The position numbers and the translations under genes were made by a program. Source: Halocynthiibacter styelae (GTDB lineage Bacteria; Pseudomonadota; Alphaproteobacteria; Rhodobacterales; Rhodobacteraceae). From it: a DNA stretch of 64,000 nt. The notes beneath the pieces are model-generated. The model searched no databases and was not told the origin of the DNA. It saw nothing but the letters and a program-made list of their open reading frames with translations. The stretch covers positions 186,001 to 250,000 of the forward strand of contig NZ_JADCKQ010000002.1 in NCBI RefSeq assembly GCF_016123485.1. The letters run 5' to 3'. Below, piece by piece: positions 28,391-37,224 of the stretch. How positions within the stretch are numbered: the stretch's first letter is position 1; every line of letters starts with the position of its first letter.

Positions 28391-28702
28391 TCAAAATGCT
28401 CTCTCGCATAAAAGCCCCATTCCCGTCGCATCCAGCATCTGCATCACCTGCTGTTGCACCTCCGGAACGTCCGCGTCACCCAGCTCCGCCAGGACGCCGC
28501 GCGCCATCTCGCGAAACAGCTGGTCATTCTCAGTCACCAGATAATGCACCATAATTTTCACGTAATGGCTGCGATCATGGCAGGAATAGTCATCTGGCAC
28601 CCCCTCAACAGGGTCACCGGAAACCATTCTCTCGGAATAATATTCATCGCAATGGCAGGCCAGTTCCCGAATGTATGCAAAACTGTATTTCTTCCTGGCC
28701 AT
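28391..28702 (-). CDS. Hypothetical protein, apparently frameshifted near its 3' end
   Basis: A 103-residue frame starting MARKKYSFAYIREL with several Cys/His (CHCDEYY, YSCHDRSHYVK). It stops at 28391, but in the next frame a coding-like continuation (AREHFEADLLALRDALIAF and more) runs to a stop at 28315. Removing one base from the run of four C at 28415-28418 would give a smooth 128-residue protein. The frame as it stands is therefore either a truncated allele or a sequence error. No family recognised. Confidence 0.6.
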   Translation of the reverse strand: MARKKYSFAYIRELACHCDEYYSERMVSGDPVEGVPDDYSCHDRSHYVKIMVHYLVTENDQLFREMARGVLAELGDADVPEVQQQVMQMLDATGMGLLCERAF

Positions 28703-28759
28703 GAAACAGATAAATCAAAGAAATACGCCTGCGGCAAGTCACCCTACTGACAGCAATTT

Positions 28760-28785
28760 GTTTCCTGATAGTTTCGCCAGGAAAC
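28760..28785 (+). promoter_or_regulatory. Leader hairpin before the truncated haemoglobin ribosome site
   Basis: GTTTCCTG (28760-28767) pairs with CAGGAAAC (28778-28785), 8 perfect pairs with a 10-nt loop, ending 5 bases before the GGAG ribosome site at 28791. It may affect translation of the downstream gene; no known riboswitch is recognised. Confidence 0.35.
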
Positions 28786-28800
28786 CTGCAGGAGCCCCCC

Positions 28801-29223
28801 ATGTCCTATCCCGTTCGGCGTTTTCCCATTACGGCTGAGGAAATCAACCGCGTAATGGTTAAATTCTACGCCCGTATTCGTGTGCACCCCGTGCTTGGTC
28901 CGGTGTTCAACGGGATTATTGGCACGGACAAAGGCGAATGGGCCGCGCATGAAGACAAGATCGGGGGGGTCTGGCGCAACGCACTTTTGCGGGAACAAAG
29001 CTATTCCGGCAATCCGATGCAGGTGCATCTGGATACACCACAGATTCTGGATGAACATTTCCCACTGTGGCTGGAGTTGTTTGAAGAGGTTCTGGCGTCA
29101 GAACTACAACCGGAAACCGCAGCCGCCTGGGGCGCGATGGCGCATCGGATTGCCCGTGGCTTCCGCATCCGCATGGCCGAAGACCGCGCGCCAGAAGGCG
29201 CACCGCCTCAGCTGTCTTTCTGA
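28801..29223 (+). CDS. Group III truncated haemoglobin
   Basis: Small haem protein with the 2-on-2 globin fold, involved in oxygen or NO chemistry. Sequence features of group III: FNGIIGTDKGEWAAHEDKIGGVWRNALL with the Trp/Phe core, and the proximal His candidate in NPMQVHLDTP. 140 residues, somewhat longer than the core because of a C-terminal tail (EDRAPEGAPPQLSF). It overlaps the convergent ycjF-like gene by 16 bp at the 3' end. No signal peptide. Confidence 0.88.
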   Translation: MSYPVRRFPITAEEINRVMVKFYARIRVHPVLGPVFNGIIGTDKGEWAAHEDKIGGVWRNALLREQSYSGNPMQVHLDTPQILDEHFPLWLELFEEVLASELQPETAAAWGAMAHRIARGFRIRMAEDRAPEGAPPQLSF

Positions 29224-30236
29224 TTGCCATTTCGGCCGAACAAGCCTGCCAACGCGTTACTGAGAACCGCGGTTACCCGCGGTGGTTTCCGGGCTGTGAA
29301 CGGCAGCGGGCGGCAGACCTCCATCGCAGCAATACCAACACGCGCTGTCAGTGCACCATTCACCACGCCTTCACCAAAGCGACGGGAAAACTTAGACAGA
29401 ACCGATCCCCCCGCGACCGAACCAATCAGATCATCGCCCACCGCAACGGCACCGGTCGCCGCCAGATGGGTCAGGACAGAACGCATAAGCCGCCAGTTCC
29501 CCAAACTGCCCGTGCGTCCGCCGTATAGTTCCGCAATCCGGCGGATCATACGCAGATTGGCCACAAGCGCTGTCAGCACATCGGCAAAAGCCAGCGGCAG
29601 AAGGGCGGTAACCGTGGCAACCTGGCGGGCAGCGGCTTCGACCTCACGTGTTGCAGCCTCATCGATGGGTGTCAGGATTTCAGCTTCGGCCAGGGCCAGA
29701 TGGGCATCTGCATCATGGGTATCACCCTGTTTTTCGGCAAAGTTCTGCAAAGCCCAGGTCAGCTCATCACGCGGCTGATACAAGCGCGTCAGACGTGCGG
29801 TTAAATGACGGGCCCCCGTCAGATCGCCGCTGGCCAGAACCTGCCCTGCTTCTTCATGAATGCGATCCAGGCGCTTCAGGCGCAAAAAACCTGTGACCTC
29901 CCGCAGGGCAATCAGAACGGCAACCAGAACCAGCAACGCTGAGAGACCCAGAACCACCTGGGACAGTAGCGTATTGCGCGCGATCAGCCCCATAACGATG
30001 TCCCAGCCCCAAAGCCCTAAGGTCAGGGAAATCAGCACCGTCAGCACCCACCAGAAGGCCCGCGTCAGAAAAGACATGCGCCGCGCGCCAAGGCTGACAA
30101 CGCGGTCCATTGCCGCCAACGAACGGTCCTCTGGAAAAACATCCGGCACGGGGGGTACGTCGGACGGGGCCACCCGTTCCGATGCGTCAAGATCCAGGCG
30201 GACCGGGCCGCGATGGGGTTTCTCTGTCTCGCTCAT
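29208..30236 (-). CDS. YcjF-like inner-membrane protein (TIGR01620/DUF697)
   Basis: A 342-residue protein with a polar N-terminus, two membrane helices (FWWVLTVLISLTLGLWGWDIVMG and TLLSQVVLGLSALLVLVAVLIALREV) and a C-terminal DUF697-like domain (AVAVGDDLIGSVAGGSVLSKFS). The YcjF family sits beside YcjX in many proteobacteria and is stress-linked. Overlaps the GNAT gene by 4 bp; its role is not known beyond the pairing. Confidence 0.85.
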   Translation of the reverse strand: MSETEKPHRGPVRLDLDASERVAPSDVPPVPDVFPEDRSLAAMDRVVSLGARRMSFLTRAFWWVLTVLISLTLGLWGWDIVMGLIARNTLLSQVVLGLSALLVLVAVLIALREVTGFLRLKRLDRIHEEAGQVLASGDLTGARHLTARLTRLYQPRDELTWALQNFAEKQGDTHDADAHLALAEAEILTPIDEAATREVEAAARQVATVTALLPLAFADVLTALVANLRMIRRIAELYGGRTGSLGNWRLMRSVLTHLAATGAVAVGDDLIGSVAGGSVLSKFSRRFGEGVVNGALTARVGIAAMEVCRPLPFTARKPPRVTAVLSNALAGLFGRNGNQKDS

Positions 30237-30700
30237 TGCTCTGCCTTACTGTCGTCTGCATCTGCTGGCCGGTAAAGCTGAATATCCGGCAGCCCTTCGT
30301 CATTGTCACCATCCGTGCGGGCAACCTCCCTGAAACCCGCGCGGGTATAAAACCGCACCGCCGCCCTGTTATCCGCGAAACACCAGAGGTGCAGACCCGA
30401 CGGGTGCAGGCGCGCGGCATGGGCGATCAGCATCTTTCCCTGACCCTGCCCGCGCGCATGTGGTGCAAGATACAGGCAATTCACCCAGCCATCATTCAAG
30501 TCCAGAAACCCTGACAGCTGGCCGCCTTCCCCACGTAAAACCGATACGCTGCCCCGCGCAATCAGACCAGAAACAAATGCTTCGGTCTGCGCCGCGGTCC
30601 ATAGCCTGGGCATCCAGGGGTTTTCCTGCCCCCAGGAGCACAGAATTTGCGCACAGGCTGCGGCATCCTGCGGCCGGGCGGTATCAATCATAAACCCCAT
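30233..30700 (-). CDS. GNAT family N-acetyltransferase
   Basis: Acetyl-CoA dependent acyltransferase of 155 residues. The core beta strand and acetyl-CoA loop motif is NCLYLAPHARGQGQGKMLIAHA (Q/RxxGxG/A), followed by LWCFADNRAAVRFYTRAGF. Acceptor unknown. It is inserted between ycjX and ycjF with overlaps of 1 and 4 bp on either side, so it is co-translated with both. Confidence 0.88.
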   Translation of the reverse strand: MGFMIDTARPQDAAACAQILCSWGQENPWMPRLWTAAQTEAFVSGLIARGSVSVLRGEGGQLSGFLDLNDGWVNCLYLAPHARGQGQGKMLIAHAARLHPSGLHLWCFADNRAAVRFYTRAGFREVARTDGDNDEGLPDIQLYRPADADDSKAEQ

Positions 30701-32115
30701 TACAGGCGATCCCCGATCAGGAACTGCGCCGCTTTATCAAGACGAATATGGGGCGGGCCGGATCCGGGACGCAACGCATCCGGCGCGGGCAGGAATTCCA
30801 TCGCGTCAAATTCATGCGCCAGCCAGCGGCGTTTCTGATCGCGGGACTCAGACAACAGGATATTCGGATCAGCAGGCAAATCGCCGGCATAGAACAAAGC
30901 TTCCTGTCCAGCGGCGCGCAGCCCCCGGACACACTCCAGATCTTCACCGTTCTGACGATGGGTCTCTTCCACCGTCGTGCGCAGGGCAGCGATGGCCAAC
31001 GCCTGGGTCTGTGCACCGGCAAAATCCGCACGGTCCTTCGCATCGCGTACAAGCGCTTCCATGATCGCGGTCAGGCGTGGGTGTTGGGCATGATGCAACA
31101 GATCCGCCCGGGTGGCTGCAAACAGGATTTTCTCAACCCTTTTGGAGCGCCAGAGCCAGGACAAAAGCCCGTTTCCACCGGGTTTAAAGGCCTTAAGAAT
31201 ACCCGCCATAGCTTCGCGCATATCATCCACGGCTGCGGGGCCACGATGGATCGCCCCCAAAGCATCCACCAGCACCACCTGACGATCGACGCCGGAAAAA
31301 TGGGTCTGAAAGAAAGGTTTTGCGATCTGGCTTTTATAGGCGTCAAACCGACGTTCCATCTCGCGCCACAGACTGCGGCGCACCGGGCGCTTTCCGTCCG
31401 GCACTGGCAGGGGAGCAAAAGACAGCGCCGGTGCCCCGGCAAGATCACCCGGCATCAGGAACCGACCCGGGGTGCAAAGGGAATAGCCCGCCTCGCGGGC
31501 CTCCTGCAGGTGGTCCGTGTAAAGCCTGGCCAGTTCTTTGGCCTGCGGTTCCTCAAATTGTTCCGCCCCGGCCAGCGCATCCGCCCGCGCCAGAAAATCT
31601 GCCCCCTGCCCCCGGGTCTTCATGGCGGACAGCGTCTGTCCTGACCATTCAGAATAGCTTTGTTCCAGCAGAGTCAGATCGGTCAGCCATTCACCGGGGT
31701 AATCCATAATATCAAGATGCAGGGTACGGGGACCGGAGAGACTGCCAAGGATCCCGCCCGGCTGAATACGGAAAGAAAGCCGCAGTTTGGACACGGATGC
31801 CGTGCCTTCCGGCCAGTGCGGATTGACGCCAGTCAGGGCGGCAAGACGCGCCTCGTAATCAAAACGCGGCACTGTGTCATCGGGATGGGGCTGAAGCCAG
31901 GCCGCCAGAATCCGCCCACCGGACGCCGCCGTCAGTTGGTTCATCCGGCCACGATCCAGAAGATTGGCCACAAGTGAGGTGATAAACACGGTTTTCCCGG
32001 CGCGCGACAGGCCGGTCACACCAAGGCGCAGCACGGGTTCGAACATGCTGTTTACACGGTCGCCGGTGCGTTCAATTTCGCGGGTGATGCCCTCGGTAAT
32101 CGTCGTCAGTACCAA
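30700..32115 (-). CDS. YcjX-like ATPase (DUF463)
   Basis: P-loop NTPase of the YcjX family, paired with YcjF. The Walker A is VTGLSRAGKTVFITSLVANL; a later LHLDIMDYPGEWLTDL is the switch region. The reading frame is open to 32241 but the TTG at 32115 (reading VLTTITEGI) has AGGAG seven bases upstream and gives 471 residues, near the family length. Its stop overlaps the GNAT start by one base. Family members are induced by heat shock in E. coli; regulation here is not visible. Confidence 0.88.
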   Translation of the reverse strand: MVLTTITEGITREIERTGDRVNSMFEPVLRLGVTGLSRAGKTVFITSLVANLLDRGRMNQLTAASGGRILAAWLQPHPDDTVPRFDYEARLAALTGVNPHWPEGTASVSKLRLSFRIQPGGILGSLSGPRTLHLDIMDYPGEWLTDLTLLEQSYSEWSGQTLSAMKTRGQGADFLARADALAGAEQFEEPQAKELARLYTDHLQEAREAGYSLCTPGRFLMPGDLAGAPALSFAPLPVPDGKRPVRRSLWREMERRFDAYKSQIAKPFFQTHFSGVDRQVVLVDALGAIHRGPAAVDDMREAMAGILKAFKPGGNGLLSWLWRSKRVEKILFAATRADLLHHAQHPRLTAIMEALVRDAKDRADFAGAQTQALAIAALRTTVEETHRQNGEDLECVRGLRAAGQEALFYAGDLPADPNILLSESRDQKRRWLAHEFDAMEFLPAPDALRPGSGPPHIRLDKAAQFLIGDRL

Positions 32116-32225
32116 ATTCTGCTCCTGCCTGTTGATCTGAAGATAGGCGCAGACCACGAGCATTGCAAAGCGCCCGTTCCCATACTGCTGATTGCAAGGT
32201 ACGAAATCCTGCGCTATCCGGGGGC

Positions 32226-33023
32226 ATGGCGAAATATGCATTGAAAATCGAATATGACGGAAAGCCCTTTAAAGGCTGGCAGAGACAGGCGGATCAGCCC
32301 TCTGTTCAGCAGGCGATTGAAGAGGCTCTGGGGAAACTTGAGAAAAATCTCCCCTCTATTGTGACAGCCGGGCGCACAGATACCGGCGTGCACGCCCTGG
32401 CGCAGGTGGCCCATTGTGAACTGCAAAAACCCTGGCAACCTTTCCGCCTGTGCGAAGCCCTGAATTTCCACCTGAAACCCGATCCTGTTTCGATTGTCGA
32501 TGTGGCCCGGGTGGATGATGATTTCAGTGCGCGTTTTTCTGCAGTTGAACGCCAGTATATCTATCGCATCCTGAACCGCCGCGCGCCTGCGACGTTTCAT
32601 AAGGGACAGGTCTGGCGTGTGCCTTATATGCTGGATGTGGAAGCCATGCAGGACGCAGCCAACCACCTGATCGGGCTGCATGATTTCACGACATTCCGGT
32701 CCACCATGTGCCAGGCGGCATCACCTGTAAAGACGATTGATGAAGCCCGGGTTGAAGTGCATGAGACGCTTGAAGGGCGCGAAATTCAGTTTCACTTCCG
32801 CGCCCGCAGCTTTCTGCACAATCAGATCCGTTCTATCGTTGGCACGCTGGAACGTGTAGGCGGCGGTGGCTGGACACCTGAAGATTTCAAAGAAGTCCTG
32901 GACGCAGCGGATCGCCAGGTTTGCGGCCCGGTTGCCCCACCGCAGGGGTTGTATCTGAGCAAAGTGGTTTACCTGGAAGAGGTATTCAAAGGCGAAGGCA
33001 GTAATTCCGGTCGGTCGCGCTGA
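32226..33023 (+). CDS. truA: tRNA pseudouridine(38-40) synthase
   Basis: Converts uridines 38-40 of the anticodon arm to pseudouridine. The catalytic Asp is in [38 protein letters not shown] is the conserved C-terminal motif. 265 residues from the ATG at 32226 ([12 protein letters not shown]); a longer frame begins inside the divergent ycjX-like region and is not needed. Confidence 0.96.
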   Translation: MAKYALKIEYDGKPFKGWQRQADQPSVQQAIEEALGKLEKNLPSIVTAGRTDTGVHALAQVAHCELQKPWQPFRLCEALNFHLKPDPVSIVDVARVDDDFSARFSAVERQYIYRILNRRAPATFHKGQVWRVPYMLDVEAMQDAANHLIGLHDFTTFRSTMCQAASPVKTIDEARVEVHETLEGREIQFHFRARSFLHNQIRSIVGTLERVGGGGWTPEDFKEVLDAADRQVCGPVAPPQGLYLSKVVYLEEVFKGEGSNSGRSR

Positions 33024-33036
33024 TAGAACGAGAATA

Positions 33037-33096
33037 CCGGTTTTCCGGTTTTCCGGTTTTCCGGTTTTCCGGTTTTCCGGTTTTCCGGTTTTCCGG
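33037..33096. repeat. Tandem 8-bp repeat, unit CCGGTTTT, 7.5 copies
   Basis: Sixty bases made of perfect CCGGTTTT units, starting 14 bp after the truA stop and ending 58 bp before the VOC gene start. The unit is uniform, so it is a simple slippage-type tract. CCGG cores recur every 8 bp. It is not coding on either strand as far as I see. Confidence 0.95.
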
Positions 33097-33153
33097 TGAA
33101 AAATCGCTCATATGCCTTAGAGTTCAACAGAAATTACGCAACAAACACCTGAC

Positions 33154-33888
33154 ATGCTGAAAAAACTCTCCTCCCTCACGCTCAAAGTTAACGCCCCGGA
33201 AACACTTTCAGCGTTTTATCGCGACATCATGGGCATGCATCCGATGCATTCAGGCCTTGGCTTTGCCAATGCCGGGGCGAAGCTTTGTTTTAAATCTTGC
33301 GCGCGGGCATCCGCCTATCAGCCCGGGCCAACCGATCGTTACTGGAAGATCGCCATCACCTTGCCCGATCTGAATCTGGCCGTGGCCTGGCTGCGGCAGC
33401 ATAATGTTGAGGTCAGTGATCCGCACCAGTTCCGTGATATCGCCAGGATGAGCCATCTGCGCGATCCGGAAGGACATGTTATTGAGCTGATCCAACATCA
33501 GTTTGAAGACACGCAACCGCGTAAACGGGGCAATCCTGACCTGCCTCTGGGTGGCGGTGCAAAAATCGGTCTGATTACACTACGCACGACAGATATTGAT
33601 GCGGAGCTTGCCCATTACCAGACGCTTGGGATGAAATATCTTTCACGCCAGGCGCTGACGGATATCGGGTTTGATTTGTATTTTCTCGCCTGCACGGATG
33701 AAGTTCAGCCGGATCCTGATGTAAATGCCGTAGACAATCGCGAATGGCTTTGGCAGCGGCCTTATACGGTGCTGGAATTTCAACATCTTCTGAATACGCC
33801 TGGGGTTCAGATGCCAAACGCGGATGCGCCGGGCTATGTTGGGATGGAGTTTGCTCGCGCCGATGGTAGTCTCCACCGGGAACGCTGA
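33154..33888 (+). CDS. VOC family (glyoxalase/extradiol dioxygenase-like) protein
   Basis: Two vicinal-oxygen-chelate modules in 244 residues: the first with LKVNAPETLSAFYRDIMGM and DPEGHVIELIQH (metal Glu), the second with ITLRTTDIDAELAHYQTLGM. The CatE-like arrangement suggests a ring-cleaving or glyoxalase-type activity, but the second metal site is not clear and the substrate cannot be named. It abuts the convergent livF (no gap). Tract of CCGGTTTT repeats lies upstream. Confidence 0.82.
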   Translation: MLKKLSSLTLKVNAPETLSAFYRDIMGMHPMHSGLGFANAGAKLCFKSCARASAYQPGPTDRYWKIAITLPDLNLAVAWLRQHNVEVSDPHQFRDIARMSHLRDPEGHVIELIQHQFEDTQPRKRGNPDLPLGGGAKIGLITLRTTDIDAELAHYQTLGMKYLSRQALTDIGFDLYFLACTDEVQPDPDVNAVDNREWLWQRPYTVLEFQHLLNTPGVQMPNADAPGYVGMEFARADGSLHRER

Positions 33889-34599
33889 TCACACACCAAG
33901 ATTGCGCCGGATAACCTCTGGATCCGTTTGTAGATCAGCACGGCTGAGGGTTTCCAGATTACGGCCATTTTCGACAAACACGGCTTTGTCTGCCAGTGTC
34001 AGGATCGCGTCCACACGCTGTTCCACCAGGACCACAGCAAGGCCCTGATCGCGCATGTTCACGATGACCTCCTGAATTTGTGCGACGACAGAGGGCTGCA
34101 AGCCCTCGCCCGGTTCATCCAGCAGCAAAACCTGTGGGTCAATCGCCAGCGCCCGGGCGGTGGCAAGCATCTGCTGTTCGCCGCCGGACAAAGTACCTGC
34201 CTGCTGTTTCAGGCGTTCGCGCAGGCGTGGGAAAAGCTCCAGCACTTTTTCACGCATCTCACGGCGTTTGGTACCTTTGAAACTGCGGGCCATCAGGCCG
34301 ACTTCGATGTTTTCAGAAACCGATAGTTCCGGAAACAACCGCCGCCCCTGTGGCACCAGCGCAATGCCCTGTCGCGGTGTGTCATGTGGGGGCCTTTCAC
34401 TGACGTTTTCACCGTTGAGAGAGATTTCACCGCCCGTCGCGGGCACAATCCCCATGATCGCGCGCATCAATGTGGTTTTACCTGCACCGTTACGTCCCAG
34501 GATACAGGTGATTTCGCCCGCCTGCGCCGTCAGAGACAGGTCATACAGCACCTGCACCTTGCCGTAATGGGCGGAAACAGCGTTGATTTCCAGCATCAC
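33889..34599 (-). CDS. livF: Branched-chain amino acid-type ABC importer, ATPase LivF
   Basis: ATP-binding subunit of a LivFGMHK-type importer. Walker A GRNGAGKTTLMRAI, signature LSGGEQQMLATARAL, Walker B VLLLDEPGEGLQP. 236 residues. Overlaps livG by 4 bp. LivF is named by length and its place after livG. Substrate is not fixed by sequence; neighbours suggest an N-heterocyclic acid or amide rather than leucine. Confidence 0.9.
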   Translation of the reverse strand: MMLEINAVSAHYGKVQVLYDLSLTAQAGEITCILGRNGAGKTTLMRAIMGIVPATGGEISLNGENVSERPPHDTPRQGIALVPQGRRLFPELSVSENIEVGLMARSFKGTKRREMREKVLELFPRLRERLKQQAGTLSGGEQQMLATARALAIDPQVLLLDEPGEGLQPSVVAQIQEVIVNMRDQGLAVVLVEQRVDAILTLADKAVFVENGRNLETLSRADLQTDPEVIRRNLGV

Positions 34600-35318
34600 G
34601 CGCCCCCCAGATAAGCAGCCTGAACATCGGCATTTGCGCGAATTTCCTCGGGTGTGCCGCGGGCCAGAACTTCGCCATTGTTCAGAACCGTCAGGCTGTC
34701 AGAGACCTCCATCACCACATTCATATTGTGTTCGATCAACAGAATGGTGGTCTCGCCGCGCAGGTCTTTCACAAGCTGCATAAAGGCTTCGACCTCTGGC
34801 AGGGCCAGGCCTTGCGTCGGTTCATCGAGGATGAAAAGTTCGGGGTTCTGCGCAAGCCCCATGGCGATTTCAAGCACGCGTTGGTGACCATAGGACAGAT
34901 CGCCCGCCAGCTGATCCGCCTGTTCCGTCAAACCCACACGTTCCATCACGCCATCAACTTTCGCGCGCACCGCTTCGCGATCGCGGCCAAGAATACGGCG
35001 CACGGCAAGGGCCACGTTTTCGCGCACGGGCAGCTTACCAAAGACCGATGTGATCTGGAACGTATAGGCGATACCCAGGCTGATGCGTTTATGGGCGGGG
35101 AGGCGGGTGACTTCGGCCCCGTCAAACCAGACCTTGCCGCGCGTGGCGGGAATGCGGCCAGATAGCATGCCCACAAAGGTGGACTTGCCCGCCCCATTCG
35201 GCCCAATCAGCGCGTGGATTTCACCCCGGGGCAGTGTGAAATCAATGTTATAATTTGCGTTCAGCCCACCATAGGTTTTGGTCAGGCCTTTTGTTTCCAG
35301 AATATTCACGGCAGCCAT
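34596..35318 (-). CDS. livG: Branched-chain amino acid-type ABC importer, ATPase LivG
   Basis: Second ATPase. Walker A GPNGAGKSTFVGMLSG, signature LSYGHQRVLEIAMGLA, Walker B LFILDEPTQGLALPE. 240 residues from ATG at 35318 (MAAVNILETKGL); an upstream frame extension lies inside livM and is not used. Start overlaps the livM stop by 13 bp. Confidence 0.92.
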   Translation of the reverse strand: MAAVNILETKGLTKTYGGLNANYNIDFTLPRGEIHALIGPNGAGKSTFVGMLSGRIPATRGKVWFDGAEVTRLPAHKRISLGIAYTFQITSVFGKLPVRENVALAVRRILGRDREAVRAKVDGVMERVGLTEQADQLAGDLSYGHQRVLEIAMGLAQNPELFILDEPTQGLALPEVEAFMQLVKDLRGETTILLIEHNMNVVMEVSDSLTVLNNGEVLARGTPEEIRANADVQAAYLGGA

Positions 35319-36238
35319 GGGGTGAACCTCCGGCGGATTTCGCCAAGAATACCTGTGGGGGCGAACAGGGCCAGGGCGACCAGAACCACGCCCGCGACCA
35401 TCATGTTTCCGCCGGACCAGTCGATCAGGTAGAACATAAACAGGGTGCCGACGAAGGGGCCGATCGTTGTGCCCATGCCGCCCAGCAACACGTAAAGCAG
35501 CGGGAAGATGGAATAAGGCACGGCTGCGAAAGCCGCCTGGGCCGACCCGAACAGCAGGCAATAAGCCGCACCGGACAGGCCCGAGATTGTGCCCGAGAGG
35601 ATCACTGCGATCAGCTTGTGCCGGGTGATGTCATAGCCCAGCATGCGCGCGCGTTCTTCATTCTCACGGATCGCCACAAGGCAGCGGCCAAAGGGCGTGC
35701 GCACAAGCCAGCCGATGAAGAACAGCACAATGCCGAACAGGATGAGCGCGGCGAAATAGCGGTTCTGCGCATCTGACAGGTCGATCCCCATCAGGGCGCG
35801 TGTGGCCTGGGGCAGGACAAAACCTTCATCCCCCCGTGTGTATGTGCCGAACAGCAGCACGGTCAGATAGCCCGCCTGGGCAAACATCAGGGTGACGATC
35901 ATAAAGGCAACGCCGCTTGTACGCAGGGCAAGAAAGCCGACCACGCCAGAGACAACCAGGGCTGTGATCAGCCCCGCCAGAATACCCGGCCCGGCGAATA
36001 CACCACCCAGATGCATCGCAAGACCAAGCCCATACATGCCCGCGCCAAAGAACAGCGCATGCCCAAGGGACAAAAGCCCAGTGTATCCAAACAGCAGGTT
36101 ATATCCCATGGCATAGATCGCAAAGACCATGATCCGGGCAAGGTTGCCCGCGTGATAGACAGGCAGCACGAACCAGCAGATCACAAGCGCCACAACCATG
36201 GCGGCGTGCAGAAGGTGGATGCGGGAAATATCGGACAT
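35306..36238 (-). CDS. livM: Branched-chain amino acid-type ABC importer, permease LivM
   Basis: Membrane permease of 310 residues with about nine helices and the typical IMVFAIYAMGYNLLFGYTGLLSLGHALFFGAG N-terminal block (positions 30-60) and the EAA-like RENEERARMLGYDITRHKL loop. Start overlaps livH stop by one base. Confidence 0.92.
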   Translation of the reverse strand: MSDISRIHLLHAAMVVALVICWFVLPVYHAGNLARIMVFAIYAMGYNLLFGYTGLLSLGHALFFGAGMYGLGLAMHLGGVFAGPGILAGLITALVVSGVVGFLALRTSGVAFMIVTLMFAQAGYLTVLLFGTYTRGDEGFVLPQATRALMGIDLSDAQNRYFAALILFGIVLFFIGWLVRTPFGRCLVAIRENEERARMLGYDITRHKLIAVILSGTISGLSGAAYCLLFGSAQAAFAAVPYSIFPLLYVLLGGMGTTIGPFVGTLFMFYLIDWSGGNMMVAGVVLVALALFAPTGILGEIRRRFTPWLP

Positions 36239-37164
36239 CAGTGCACCCCTTTTCCAAACAGCCCCTGCGGGCGGAAGACCAGCACCATGGCGACCAGAAG
36301 GGTTGCGATGATTTTGGCCAGTGTTGGCGAGAAGAAGACAGAGATAATCCCGTCGCTCATCCCGATCAGAAGGGCGGCAAGCACGGTTCCGCGCAGGCTG
36401 CCAAGACCACCGATAATCACGACAATAAACGACAGAAGCAGCGGGTCATGCCCCATCAGGTAATAGGCCTGTTGCACAGGCACGATCAGCACAGCACCAA
36501 GGGCGGCAAGGGCTGCGCCCAATCCAAATGTCAGCGCATAAATGCGTTCCACCGGGATGCCAAAAGCTGTGGCCATGTCGCGATCCTGCTGGGTGGCGCG
36601 CATCACAAGGCCGACTTTGGTGCGCGTCATGATCAGCCAGAGGCCCAGCAGCAACATGGCAGCTGCAAAGATGATGAACAGCTTGTAGGAATTGGTCGAC
36701 AGGCCCCAGGGGTAATACATTTCAAACCCGGCCTCGGTCCATTCAAACCAGGGCAAAGCGATGCGGTGACTGAAAGGCGGTTCGACCGGCTGGGCATTGG
36801 GGCCAAAGCCGATGAGCGCCCCCTGCTGGATGATGTATAGCAGACCGATGGTGGCCACGATGGTGCGTTCCGGATCATAATCCAGGCGTTTTAGCACCAG
36901 CCAGTCAGCACTGGCCGCAAGCAAGCCAATGATCAGCGGCGCAAGCACCACGGCGGCGATGAACCCCCACGCCGGATGGCCACCGATGGTGGTAGATATA
37001 AACCAGGCCGCCACCGCGCCCAACATGAAGAACTCGCCATGAGCAACGTTAACCACCCGCATGACGCCGAATGTCAGGGACAGGCCCACCGCCGTCAGCG
37101 CAAGGATTGCTGCCGTTATCGCACCTTCCAGCGCGGCCAGCATCAGATGAGGACCAAATTCCAT
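36238..37164 (-). CDS. livH: Branched-chain amino acid-type ABC importer, permease LivH
   Basis: Permease of 308 residues with about eight helices. Family features: GVMRVVNVAHGEFFMLGAV near the start, and the coupling loop MRATQQDRDMATAFGIPVERIYALTF. First permease after the substrate-binding gene (60-bp gap). The GGLGSLRGTVLAALLIGM motif is conserved in LivH. Confidence 0.92.
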   Translation of the reverse strand: MEFGPHLMLAALEGAITAAILALTAVGLSLTFGVMRVVNVAHGEFFMLGAVAAWFISTTIGGHPAWGFIAAVVLAPLIIGLLAASADWLVLKRLDYDPERTIVATIGLLYIIQQGALIGFGPNAQPVEPPFSHRIALPWFEWTEAGFEMYYPWGLSTNSYKLFIIFAAAMLLLGLWLIMTRTKVGLVMRATQQDRDMATAFGIPVERIYALTFGLGAALAALGAVLIVPVQQAYYLMGHDPLLLSFIVVIIGGLGSLRGTVLAALLIGMSDGIISVFFSPTLAKIIATLLVAMVLVFRPQGLFGKGVH

Positions 37165-37224
37165 CGTGTTCTCAGATTATCAGGGGAATATGCAGGCCCG
37201 AGATGCCAGGCCTGCGGAAAAACA

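Noticed and set aside
33037-33096. Possible CRISPR
   Set aside because: The 8-bp units are contiguous with no spacers, so it is a simple tandem repeat.
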